Assembly (NCBI RefSeq): GCF_910592395.1
Contig: NC_088319.1
Location: 3,970,001-4,034,000 of the forward strand
Reading direction: 5' to 3'
DNA length: 64,000 nt
Source of the DNA: Lineus longissimus
Lineage: Eukaryota; Nemertea; Pilidiophora; Heteronemertea; Lineidae
Under the pieces are notes generated by a model, which saw nothing but the letters and a program-made list of their open reading frames with translations, made no database searches and had not been told where the DNA came from. The translations under genes and the position numbers were made by a program. Shown here one piece after another: positions 20,601-27,611 of the stretch; within the stretch, counting starts at the first letter, position 1, and every line of letters starts with the position of its first letter.

Positions 20601-21745
20601 AAAGTTCATAGCCTCAGTACCAAACAGTGATATTTTAGGTCTCACGCTTAGCCTAATTGTGTTTCAGGAGCAGACCCCCTCGCTGCTGGCTCAGCCCTTG
20701 GACAAGCTGCTGCTGCCGCCGCTGCTGCTAACCACCCTCTAGCTCATCATCCGTACGGTCATGCTATATTAGCGAGCAGGGAGAGAGAGATGTTAGCTGC
20801 CCAACAACACGAGCTGTTGAGTCGGCAGTATGATCCAGCTTTAGCGCACCAGGTACATTTATAATCGTTAAATATGTATGACCAGTCTTCTTTTGTGTTT
20901 GCTCCGGTGATGACGTTGGGTGCCACTACAGTTGGGCACCTAATGTGGTTATTGCCCTAGTGTCTCTGTCTATAGCGGGCAAAGTTCAATAGTAATGTTT
21001 GGTTCAGTCAATCACTTTTCATAGTGTCTTTGACCTCATCCACAGCAACTGTCAGTCAATAGTTGAAATAGGCTGGGTTTTTGAAGACAGATTTATACAG
21101 TAAACTCGAGGTCAACCTGGGGAGGACTAAGCAGTGCTAGAATTCATATCCACATGTAAGCCTCAAAATAGATGGGTTAAAGAGGACATTTTTGGCCCAA
21201 AATTGTACTTCGTCAGCAAGCAGCAAGTTGGTGCCTGACAACTACTTTTTGCTGCAATAACCCATTATAATTATAGTAGAACCTCTCTATTAAGGACACC
21301 AACGGGACTGACTAGTGCTGTTCTTAATAGAGAGGTGTCCTGATTAGAGTGGTCAAATTGAATGGAAACATCCTATTTGGAACCTAAAACTAGTGTCCTT
21401 AATAGAGTGGTTGTCCTTAATAGAGAGGTTGTCCTCAATAGAGTGGTTGTCCTTAATAGAGAGGTTGTCCTTAATAGAATTGTTGTCCTTAATAGAGTGG
21501 TTGTCCTTAATAGAGAGGTGTCGGCTTAGGGAGGTTCAACAGTATAGCATATACAGTCATGTCAGATAAGGAAATCCTGGGTGTCGGGCACAGTGGAATT
21601 AATTTTGTTAAATGGTTCCAGCATGTGTGATAAATTCTGTCTTTCTCTCTTTCAGTTATCAGCTCAGGCAGCTCACCACGAGGCTATCCAGCGGCAGTTA
21701 GCGATGGAACGAGACAGATTAGCCGGTCATTCGCTGCCGCATTAG
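2524..21745 (+). CDS. RERE: Atrophin / RERE-like transcriptional co-repressor (3' part of gene, 13 exons)
   Basis: Nuclear co-repressor of the atrophin family, which in animals recruits histone deacetylases and works with nuclear receptors. Exons read from the sequence: 2524-2674, 5721-5822, 6301-6494, 8038-8217, 8873-9061, 9322-10877, 11403-11577, 12732-12906, 14032-14271, 14720-14920, 16858-17169, 20668-20852, 21656-21745. All have AG/GT borders and compatible phases and sum to 3750 nt (1249 codons plus stop). Order of parts: end of SANT domain ([20 protein letters not shown]), GATA-type zinc finger (CRHC ... CTEC), acidic/Ser/Lys linker, Pro-rich plus RPD-repeat exon, [10 protein letters not shown] block, SEYARPH motif, RE-rich helix, AERMA block, His-rich and Ala-rich stretches. 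The BAH, ELM2 and early SANT exons are expected upstream of position 1. The family and the conserved blocks are established knowledge; the exon chain is my reading and has no transcript support here. Confidence 0.93.
2727..2955. repeat. Complex palindromic repeat (CTGTTTGGCAAGCC modules)
   Basis: Five or more direct and inverted copies of a module of the form ctgtttggcaagccgg, separated by short spacers with T or A runs. It probably folds into several hairpins. It is intronic. Confidence 0.65.
3092..3270 (+). mobile_element. pogo-like MITE
   Basis: From gtagaacctctctattaagg to gggaggttccacttt; the usual interior with gtcctttaaagagaggtgtcc. The ends are slightly decayed. Confidence 0.75.
3589..3675 (+). 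mobile_element. pogo-like MITE, 5' fragment
   Basis: TA-cagtacgacctctttg followed by the family's left half (ggtgtccttagtagagaggt). The right half is missing. Confidence 0.55.
4123..4300 (+). mobile_element. pogo-like MITE
   Basis: TA-ctgtagaacctctctatt at the left and gggaggttccactg-TA at the right; full-length and about 178 bp. Confidence 0.8.
5415..5551. mobile_element. Chimeric MITE remnant
   Basis: The first 30 nt (atatgtgacccgctctacca to ggcg) are identical to an end of the foldback at 30551-30779. The last part (gacaattgtgatttggactg-TA) is an end of the CAGTCCCAGTCACAATTG family at 18303 and 19551. The middle has repeated gcgcg/gacgcg motifs. Confidence 0.6.
5721..5822 (+). CDS. RERE: RERE exon: acidic linker and first half of GATA-type zinc finger
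   Basis: The acceptor atcttttcag ends at 5720 and the donor gtaagt starts at 5823. The exon encodes [16 protein letters not shown], then the first zinc-ligand pair in [10 protein letters not shown]. Both borders are phase 1. The DLSSASE block is a known conserved block of RERE. Confidence 0.9.
6069..6248 (-). mobile_element. pogo-like MITE, reverse copy
   Basis: From tagtggaacctcccttagct to gaggttctactg-TA in the intron before the second zinc-finger exon. It ends about 50 nt before the acceptor. Confidence 0.8.
6301..6494 (+). CDS. RERE: RERE exon: second half of GATA-type zinc finger
   Basis: The acceptor tgtatttcag ends at 6300 and the donor gtatga starts at 6495. The exon encodes [20 protein letters not shown], giving the second CxxC of the finger, then [14 protein letters not shown] and GKHTMRTRR, all recognisable RERE blocks. 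It ends in phase 0. Confidence 0.92.
6640..7117. repeat. Tandem array, about 107-bp unit
   Basis: About four units containing tatatagacctgcaagtttg, ctgcagactggtatagaggc and cactatcagccagtgtggtc, with one internal partial duplication near 6950. It is intronic. Confidence 0.85.
7118..7420. repeat. Tandem array, 36-bp unit
   Basis: About eight copies of a unit beginning gctggtagattgacctgcat and ending gctgccctacag. The unit shares words with the adjacent 107-bp array, so one may have arisen from the other. Confidence 0.85.
7560..7831 (+). mobile_element. 5'-truncated non-LTR retrotransposon (CR1/L2-like 3' end)
   Basis: The frame from about 7586 gives [20 protein letters not shown], then SLLKAHLF, which resembles the C-terminal end of CR1/L2/Jockey-clade reverse transcriptase proteins. 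It is followed by a stop, gagcgctttacaaatgcc and a (TTGA)n tail at about 7812-7830, the usual 3' end of such LINEs. It sits in the intron 6495-8037. Confidence 0.65.
8038..8217 (+). CDS. RERE: RERE exon: Ser/Lys-rich linker
   Basis: The acceptor tttccag ends at 8037 and the donor gtgagt starts at 8218. It holds 60 codons with both borders in phase 0. The peptide is Ser-, Lys- and Glu-rich ([14 protein letters not shown] to [11 protein letters not shown]), like the low-complexity linker after the zinc finger in vertebrate RERE. Confidence 0.8.
8218..8872. other. RERE intron without recognised elements
   Basis: I see no exon, repeat or RNA gene in this stretch. Confidence 0.4.
8873..9061 (+). 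CDS. RERE: RERE exon: acidic/Lys-rich linker
   Basis: The acceptor cag ends at 8872; tag at 8867-8869 would add one Gln codon. The donor gtaata starts at 9062. It holds 63 codons in phase 0, including a KKRRH stretch and [10 protein letters not shown], a possible nuclear localisation signal, followed by Ser-rich acidic sequence. Confidence 0.8.
9322..10877 (+). CDS. RERE: RERE large exon: Pro-rich domain and Arg-Pro-Asp repeat domain
   Basis: The acceptor ttatatttcag ends at 9321 and the donor gtaagt starts at 10878. The exon is 1556 nt and ends in phase 2. The first part is Pro/Ser-rich ([17 protein letters not shown]) with a SUMO-like IKQE at about 9439. From about 9856 to 10750 it encodes dozens of hexapeptide-scale repeats of the type RPDxxR or RSDxxR, with alternating Arg and Asp. 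The end ([19 protein letters not shown]) matches the SPSPEPTVVD block of RERE. Vertebrate RERE has a Pro-rich domain here, but I know of no RPD array of this size in it. Confidence 0.9.
10878..11402. other. RERE intron, AT-rich
   Basis: AT-rich intron with nothing recognisable. Confidence 0.4.
11403..11577 (+). CDS. RERE: RERE exon: start of conserved atrophin C-terminal block
   Basis: The acceptor aatttcag ends at 11402. The donor gtaagt at 11578 is used here; a second in-frame donor gtgagc at 11623 would add 15 codons. The peptide [20 protein letters not shown], then [14 protein letters not shown], aligns with the FYKHLDRGYNSCARTDLYF and SKLAKKREE blocks of RERE. Confidence 0.88.
11578..12731. 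other. RERE intron, with alternative donor at its start
   Basis: The first 45 nt can be coding if the donor at 11623 is used. The rest has short ORFs only (for example 12292-12507), none with a recognisable product. Confidence 0.4.
12732..12906 (+). CDS. RERE: RERE exon: [15 protein letters not shown] block
   Basis: The acceptor atttttgcag ends at 12731 and the donor gtaagt starts at 12907. The exon encodes [17 protein letters not shown], a near-identical match to the most conserved motif of animal atrophins. It ends in phase 1. Confidence 0.92.
12907..14031. other. RERE intron
   Basis: Besides the MITE, nothing recognised. The end near 13990 has an in-frame ATG upstream of the exon, but it precedes the acceptor and is not coding. 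Confidence 0.4.
12948..13211 (+). mobile_element. pogo-like MITE, composite copy
   Basis: A full unit runs from TA-cagtagaacctctctatt to about 13125. It is followed by an extra half unit (acacctctcaattaaggaca to gaggttttactg-TA). It lies 41 nt after the donor at 12907. Confidence 0.75.
14032..14271 (+). CDS. RERE: RERE exon: Arg-Glu dipeptide-rich helix
   Basis: The acceptor ccttccag ends at 14031 and the donor gtaaat starts at 14272. After [15 protein letters not shown] the peptide becomes a long charged helix of RERE/REREL type, the feature that gives RERE its name, then [12 protein letters not shown]. Both borders are in phase 1. Confidence 0.92.
14384..14550. repeat. Tandem duplication, about 83-bp unit, two copies
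   Basis: Two nearly identical copies containing aactatgtccctggatatag and cttaccagtgtatgtatcca lie head to tail in the intron after the RE-helix exon. The few differences imply a fairly recent duplication. Confidence 0.8.
14720..14920 (+). CDS. RERE: RERE exon: Gly/Pro-rich segment
   Basis: The acceptor tcattgcag ends at 14719 and the donor gtagga starts at 14921. It encodes a Gly/Pro-rich stretch ([13 protein letters not shown]) ending in [13 protein letters not shown], matching the NPLERERLALAG region of RERE. Phases are 1 and 1. Confidence 0.85.
15473..15598. mobile_element. Hairpin MITE (GGTAGAATGGGG family), copy 1
   Basis: Left arm ggtagaatggggtaattgta, right arm ccccattctac; the interior contains the inverted pair ccccggtttaattg/aaaccagggg-like words. 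Two further copies are at 29313 and 29737. Confidence 0.75.
15971..16148 (+). mobile_element. pogo-like MITE
   Basis: TA-cagtggaacctctctctatc to ggagatgctactg-TA; 178 bp with a diverged interior. Confidence 0.75.
16858..17169 (+). CDS. RERE: RERE exon: AERMA block and His-rich stretch
   Basis: The acceptor tctttcag ends at 16857 and the donor gtaggt starts at 17170. It encodes [20 protein letters not shown] and a His-rich run ([16 protein letters not shown]), both closely matching RERE ([32 protein letters not shown]). Phases are 1 and 1. Confidence 0.92.
17228..17401 (+). CDS. Possible RERE cassette exon (58 codons)
   Basis: Between gttgcag (ends 17227) and a consensus donor gtaagt (17402) lie 174 nt that are open in the RERE frame and have phase 1 at both ends, so the block can be included or skipped without changing frame. 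The peptide ([16 protein letters not shown] ... VYQFSR) resembles nothing I know in RERE. The intron before it would be only 58 nt, which argues against it. It may be chance. Confidence 0.3.
18303..18553. mobile_element. MITE with 24-bp inverted ends (CAGTCCCAGTCACAATTG)
   Basis: TA-cagtcccagtcacaattgac at the left and gtcaattgtgactgggactg-TA at the right: near-perfect inverted ends with TA duplication. The interior is rich in gcgca/tgcgc words. The ORF across it has no meaning. Confidence 0.8.
19551..19744. mobile_element. MITE, same family as 18303-18553
   Basis: Starts TA-cagtccaactcacaattg and ends gtgatttggactctg. The interior has repeated gcgcgtcactgg and gacgcg motifs shared with 5445-5551. 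Confidence 0.7.
20039..20336. repeat. Tandem array, 42-bp unit, seven copies
   Basis: Head-to-tail copies of a unit containing aatgcttgaatgcatatgta and gccagagagctattttggat. The first unit is diverged, the others nearly identical. Because 42 is divisible by three, ORFs appear on both strands; they are not genes. Confidence 0.95.
20668..20852 (+). CDS. RERE: RERE exon: Ala-rich segment
   Basis: The acceptor gtgtttcag ends at 20667 and the donor gtacat starts at 20853. It encodes [13 protein letters not shown], an Ala run, [20 protein letters not shown] and QYDPALAHQ. It joins 17169 in phase 1 and ends in phase 0. Confidence 0.85.
21274..21543 (+). mobile_element. pogo-like MITE, expanded copy
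   Basis: From tagtagaacctctctattaa to ggttcaacag-TA. Like the copy at 468-733 it has an expanded interior: about seven tandem 18-bp units (ttgtccttaatagagaggtt and ttgtccttaatagagtggtt). Confidence 0.78.
21656..21745 (+). CDS. RERE: RERE terminal coding exon
   Basis: The acceptor ctctttcag ends at 21655. It encodes [20 protein letters not shown] and a short end GHSLPH, then TAG at 21743-21745. It corresponds to the SAAHQLQAMHAQ...LQRLAMEQ region of RERE; the vertebrate YYSRLKKE tail is absent. Confidence 0.85.
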   Translation, partial: LSAQAAHHEAIQRQLAMERDRLAGHSLPH

Positions 21746-22676
21746 ACTGGAATCATGGGATACATTAATAGCACATCCGGGAATAGCAAATTGTGGAACA
21801 TTTTGCAAATGGACAAGAGGAACGATTTAATTTATGATGACTGTACATAGGGATTTTTTATGTATAAACAAACTTGGACCAAAACATTGTGGATACTATG
21901 ACTCGGTATGGCATTTTGCAAGATTTGTAATTATCTTAAAGTTTTCTAGAATTGATGTCGCGCGATGTATATTCCTAGTGCTATGATCTCCTATTTGGTT
22001 TGCATAGGGCGGTGTTGTTTTGTTGAATTCGGTTCCTAAGGTGGTGTAAGTGTTTGTACGTTTCTATGACGGATCATTACGGGAGGTCAGTAATTCTAAA
22101 CGGGATGGAAGTGAAAATATTCAGCGCTGTTTGTAACTCTGGATGTCAATACAATGATTTAACTCAACAGTGAGGTAATTGCCATCGAGGACAATTTCTA
22201 TCAATTTTTAAAGGGTCACATTATGGTGGTGTATGGTACTAAAAAGGGGAATGCGTCCTCGGAAATTTATCATAATTTCATGAATAATATGTCTGGACGC
22301 ATTTGATTTTATGCAATTATTTCCGTGGTTTTTGCCATTACATGTACATGTTACTCGGAGCGATCTAATGCAATGGAAATGTGGAGAAACAGATTCAGTT
22401 TGTGTCAGACACTGAATAATCGTACGAAAGGAGATTCTAAGAATCATTGATGAATGTGCAAGCAGGGGCGCTGGCATGATTATTTATTCTTCAAAATCTG
22501 TGCTAATTGTGCCAGTTAGCCTTGCTATTCAAGCTCAAAGGAATTGTTAACTTTGGTGATATTCAGAGTTGGCGGTTTGAACTATCATTCCCTTTAAAAT
22601 TTACAATGTTAAGTGTTTGCTCCAAAAATGCAGCTATTCTTTCAAGGGATGTGAGACAATGGGTGATATGAATAAA
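21746..22676 (+). other. RERE: RERE 3' untranslated region (end uncertain)
   Basis: Follows the stop codon at 21745. No splice signal or coding continuation is evident. The first AATAAA I find is at 22671; others are near 23987 and 25919, so the true end is unknown. Confidence 0.4.
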
Positions 22677-22785
22677 GTCTAGCAAATGCTTTTATCTAAA
22701 ACTCCATGTACATTTACACTAGGCCTTTCTGTACAAAATTGAAGTAAAAGCATTTGCTAGTCTTTATTCATATCACCCAATGTTC
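22653..22785. mobile_element. Foldback MITE (AGCAAATGCTTTTA family), copy 1
   Basis: The left arm (gggtgatatgaataaagtct, agcaaatgctttta) pairs with the right arm (taaaagcatttgctag, tctttattcatatcaccc) around a loop of about 50 nt. The loop and inner arms recur at 34600-34722. Confidence 0.75.
22671..22676 (+). terminator. Candidate poly(A) signal AATAAA
   Basis: AATAAA about 930 nt after the RERE stop codon. It lies in the left stem of the foldback element at 22653-22785, so it may be incidental. Confidence 0.25.
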
Positions 22786-24347
22786 AGGCCAGTAATAACC
22801 ATTTCTTGGCCGTCTGGTTCCAGTCCCTTGCCTATTGTTAAAGGGGAGACTATAGACAGAAGCCAGGTGGGGCAGATTAAGTTTTGTGAGGTTACCGATT
22901 GGGGTCTTACTCTCAAATACATCCGCACTATTCATGCTTAAATGAGGAATATTTGTATCTCGGACTCAAATCAGACATCGTTGAGTGGTAAATTCAGACG
23001 TAGTGCAAGAGTCATGTACCCCCCTTTTCGTCGGGGTGCAGCAACTTTCAGGACGTCTCCTCCCGAGAAGCAAATAACCACGTGTTGTTTTAACCTGGAG
23101 AAGCTGAAATGTATATTCCTTACTTAAATTTGCAAATATTTCAGCGGTGTGGGCCCACAGACCTCCTCTTTTCATTCCAAGATTACACCCTGGGGGACTC
23201 CTTTCTCAAATTTGTGGATCCACCACTGCAGTTCCCTACTCTGCATAGTAGTCACATGGATGCCAAAATATTGTACTCCTACAAGTAGCTCCTGCCTTTA
23301 GCCCCTCTATGAATATTTCACCCCTAGGTTTTTTTGGGAATACACTGTAGTTCTCATTGTGTTTCTCAATGGTAATTTTTGGATCAACTGCAGTCTTGGT
23401 AAGGGCTTTTTCACAGCCCTGGTCAGTCCTGCAAACGATCGGGTCCTGTCTTAAGCTAGAAAAATGGTCATTTCAAATTAGGTTTGTTGTAAGCTGTTGT
23501 TCAGCAGCAGGGAGGATGGGCCTGTCATCTTGTGTCGCTGTCATTCTTGGTGAAATTCTGAACCCAGTGAGAATTATGCATTTGTACGATGTTATCTAAT
23601 TATTGTGCCGTGTGTAAATATTTCAGACTTTTGTATAGAACCAAAGAAAGAATCATTATCACAAGACTTATTAACGGTATTAGTTATTGAAATGAACATA
23701 ATGTTTTTCTAAATATTTAATAATTACCCAAAATGTTGATGATCATTTAGGTTATGGAAATGTGCTGATTTTATTTGCCCTGATCTGGAGTACTGAGATG
23801 TCAGAGTGAGCCATATATTTGCTGTTGGGAAATTCTCTTCATGGTTTTTAGCAGTGGGTTTGATAACATATGTTAATTTTCTTTTTAGAGGGCTTTGAAC
23901 AAAAATATACAGCACCGGAAGTCTGATTGGTTTAAGGAAGAGACTTGTGAGGTCAAATTGAAGACTGAAACGTGAGACTTTAGTGAAATAAAATGCAAAA
24001 AGATATAACCGCGTCATCAGTGAAATATGGGTACATTTGTATTAATGCCAACCATAGGGCACAAGGAATTTGAAAAAGTGGTCTTTTCAGCTGGTGAGGT
24101 TCGACTTTGGTCGTTGAAGGTCATCATTTTGGGGCATTATTCTGACTAAAATGTTGAATGCAGAGTGCAGATTCTGCTGCTGTGTGTATTTGAGGGTGAT
24201 TTAGATCATGTGTGTATGTTATACAGGAGGCAATGGGGTAGGAGGGAAGTTCTCTTTCTGAGGGGTCCTAGAGGAGGCCTTGTCAAGGTGTGTCATCCCA
24301 CAATCAAGATTACCTCAAGTTATTCTCGCCCTTACTCTGGAGGACCT

Positions 24348-24530
24348 GAATAGGCCCTTTGCCAGATACGCTGGTACCACCTAGGGACGGCAAAACGAAC
24401 TACCTTTGCAATAGGCTTTTACGGTCAATGATGCTAGACAATGCCTCTTGAGCCATTGTCTGGCGTCTTTTACCGTGAAAATCTATTGTAAAGATGGTTT
24501 GTTTTGCCGACCCTCACAAAGGGCCTATTC
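24348..24530. mobile_element. Foldback element with GAATAGGCCCTTTG ends
   Basis: Left end gaataggccctttg, right end caaagggcctattc. Inside, ggcttttacggtcaatgatg... pairs loosely with the gtcttttaccgtgaa region around a cattgtctgg centre. Confidence 0.65.
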
Positions 24531-26029
24531 GCCCCACGATTATACCAGTAGGATAAGATTTGTGTACATGTTTGTATGAATGTCTAAGATTATTTGGTTG
24601 TAGTTGGTGACGAAAAAATTCACCCCAGGTGTGGTCAGAAGTATCTCTTTCTTTCCTTACTAGTTTCATGTATTCTTTAGAAAATTGGGTCGTTTCTTGT
24701 CTGGGGAAATTGTTCAAAAGGCATATGAAAGATTGTGGAAGGACTCCTGTCATATTTTTCCTTCTCATCTACATTCTACGCAAGCCTCAGTGTAAGATAT
24801 ATGTAGCGACGAAAGGCAAGGTTTGCCCTTTGTTACAAAGATGGCAGCACTGTGACTTAATGAATATGGATTCGGAAGTAAAAAAGGTGCAAGTACCGCA
24901 CTGCAAGTCATTGATGCTCTGGGGGTGTCATACATACAACACCCGGTGAAGGCTAAACCCTTTTCCTACTGCAGGGTTTTGGTAGTGTACCATTGCCCTG
25001 ACCCGCAACCGGTAAAGACCTGCCGGCCTGGCCCCCAAATTGACTTGAGAAAAGTTCATTGTAATATAGCCAGCATTACCCTATCTTAGGGTCGGGGTCT
25101 TCATTGATGTGACTCAGTGCTGCTATCTCATTTTTCAGGTGGAACCAACCTAAAACTTACAGTTACTTTAGTGAATGATTGATGTAAATTTAGCAGTACA
25201 GAGTACTGCTGGCCACTGGTACACAGTGTATTAAGTACTTGGTACATACCCGGTGTGGTAGCGAAAGAATGGGGAATAATGTCTTGGTTAGTTCAGTGGT
25301 TATCCCCATTGGGTCGTGGTGTGTAGGAATCAATTGTGTATTAGATCTGGAAACAATGAAATCCACCTGTTTATTGTCTGCACTTTATCCTGTGTGTGAT
25401 CCTGGTATAGTTTGGCCAGTTCTCTGCTGGGATTGCCCTAATCAATCCAAATGGCACTTGTTTCCCGTACTTGATCATTCCTCTCAAATACTCTCTGTCT
25501 AAATACTCCTCTCTTTCTGACTTCTAATACAAAACTAGTTCTTTAGTTCGTCTGTCTCCTTCTTGTTGACGACATCGACCCGGGGTGATATTTTCAGTAG
25601 GTTAAAGTGGCATTCTTCAGTAGATTTTAGCGACATATTTGTAAAAAATGGGATATTTATACTCTTATTCACCGTCATCACATCATGTGTCCACGGAACA
25701 TCGCAATGGTATGTGCTGCCATCTTTTGTCTAGGAAGGAAAGCATGGTGTCCACCAATTCCTATGTTACCTGTCACTATCGACAGTTTACCCCATTCAAT
25801 ATTTTAGGCCCTCAAAATACAGCTTTCGTTTCAACATTATACTTAACTCATTCATGGTATGGTAAAAATGAAAGATGTTAATCTGAGATTGATCCTGTAA
25901 TTTTCCCCTGATCCCACAATAAAAATATGATTCCTCTGGACAAAAGTGGTGGCTTTCATTGATCATAAATAAATATTGAGAAGATTAAAGTACTCTTGTC
26001 TTATTTTCTAAACTATTCATGTCTAGCAT

Positions 26030-26180
26030 ATTGAGCCATCTTGCAGGCCACAGTGGAGCGTAGGCACCGAGACGGCCGTCCAAAGAGAATTTGGATGACG
26101 TCACACACTGGCCTGGAAGAAGGACCAGTGACCTGATCCGCCTTGCAGAGGACAGAACCGTGTGGTGCCGCATCATTAAC
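26030..26180 (+). mobile_element. Non-LTR retrotransposon 3' end fragment
   Basis: One frame gives GRRTSDLIRLAEDRTVWCRI, then INS and a stop, typical of the extreme C-terminus of RTE/Jockey-type reverse transcriptase proteins. The preceding RDGRPKRIWM is in a neighbouring frame, so the copy carries a frameshift. Confidence 0.5.
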
Positions 26181-27395
26181 AGCTAAAGGTCGCACCAATG
26201 TCCACATGGCTGCGGGACATGATGTTGATGATATTGAGTTGAGACTGACAGCAAGATCTTGCTCTTTGGATAATGTTTTCTGATGTGCTTTTATAGGACC
26301 ACAATGCAGACACAGATCCACGGCCAGGCATGCCCCAGCCCCATTCATGCAATTTTCTGCTGTCACACGAGCATTTTGACCCAAATTATGGCTGTTTTTG
26401 GCTTCTCCCCTCCCCCTTCTCTGACCTGGGTCAATGCCTCGACTCAAAGAAGTTGCACATCTTTACTCGGACTGTCCAACTCGTATAATCTGTAGGCCCT
26501 ACATCATGGACCATGGACAGATCATTTCTCAATTCTGACCTTGTGCAAGTAACTTCACTTTGATTGCAATCTTTAAACCCCGAACTCTCGAGCCCTGGGT
26601 TAGAGTGAGGACTTGTCCAGATAGCCTCTAGTGCATAGTACCATAATGCATGGTATATGCACCATGAGAACCTATCACTGTTGTAGGCTACCAAAGAGCA
26701 GATGATAAGGTGACCTGTTTCCCTCGACCTTTTATACCCCAGGTGGGGGTTTAAATGAAACTCACCTGTGGCGTAGGGCCTATGCCAGAACGGATGGGCT
26801 CCAGAAAGATGATTGTTAAGCTTGCTACGATGGTCATCTTGATATGATGAGGGGACGGTGCGAAGATGAAAATACATGACGTAACAATTTGTGGATGCTG
26901 CCACATTAGAAAAGAAAATGCATTGACCACTCTGTCTTTTCAAAACTGAAGTAAAGAACATTTTTGTCTCTGTTCATTTTCGAACTGTGCAACTTTCAAG
27001 TGCAGAGGTCTGAGACCAGCAGTGTACTAACCAGCCACTATATCCGCCACCCTATGTCCACGTATACTGGACACTCAAATAAGCAAATGCAAACAAGATG
27101 TGCCTTTGGTTGAAACCGGAGAAATGGACAAAAATAGAGTCACAACGGCATCGGTCGTGTCTTTCCAGACGTTTAGATGAGTCCAGGAACACAAGACGGC
27201 GCCACTGACTGGATAATTTCCTGACATGGAATTGGTCCACATGCTGTACTTCCGACCGACAACCACGACGAAAATATTTTATTGCACATGCTCTAAATTC
27301 CGCACTTAATCTCCATTTTCACAGTAAAAAGCAATCCTGAAGGGTCCTTGATGTATTGATACGATCACTGAGTTTCCACTCCATATCTTGCAATT

Positions 27396-27611
27396 ATGCT
27401 TTCCCTCATTTTCCACCTGAATTCCCTCCGATTCATGCTGCCAGCAGTTGGCATGCTGGGGGTTTCTCCAGCCTTCCTGACTCTCTGGGTGCCCTTCAAA
27501 GTGTTGTCAACCATCCTACCCAAGAGATTTTTTGTTCGTGTCGATGACAGCTTTTATTCCTTCTACCAGCGACTGGTTCTGTTCTATTACGAGCATTATA
27601 CTGGTATTCAG
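27396..27611 (+). CDS. AGPAT5: AGPAT5 exon 1 (start codon, N-terminal membrane segment)
   Basis: ATG at 27396; donor gtacgt at 27612; 72 codons, phase 0. The hydrophobic stretch FMLPAVGMLGVSPAFLTLWV is followed by LVLFYYEHYTGIQ, matching LVLFFFENYTGVQ of the family. Confidence 0.92.

Larger units (their letters stand above)
17402..20667. other. RERE intron, 3.3 kb
   Basis: Holds the two MITEs and the 42-bp array listed. The rest is AT-rich with nothing recognised. Confidence 0.4.
22786..27395. other. RERE-AGPAT5 intergenic region
   Basis: Apart from the foldback at 24348 and the LINE tail near 26030, I see nothing coding. A minus-strand 176-codon ORF at 26431-26961 has no recognisable domain. 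The AGPAT5 promoter should lie in the last few hundred bases, but I see no clear TATA element. Confidence 0.4.

Noticed and set aside
26431-26961. Minus-strand ORF of 176 codons
   Set aside because: No recognisable domain, and no splice partners seen; probably chance or part of a decayed repeat.
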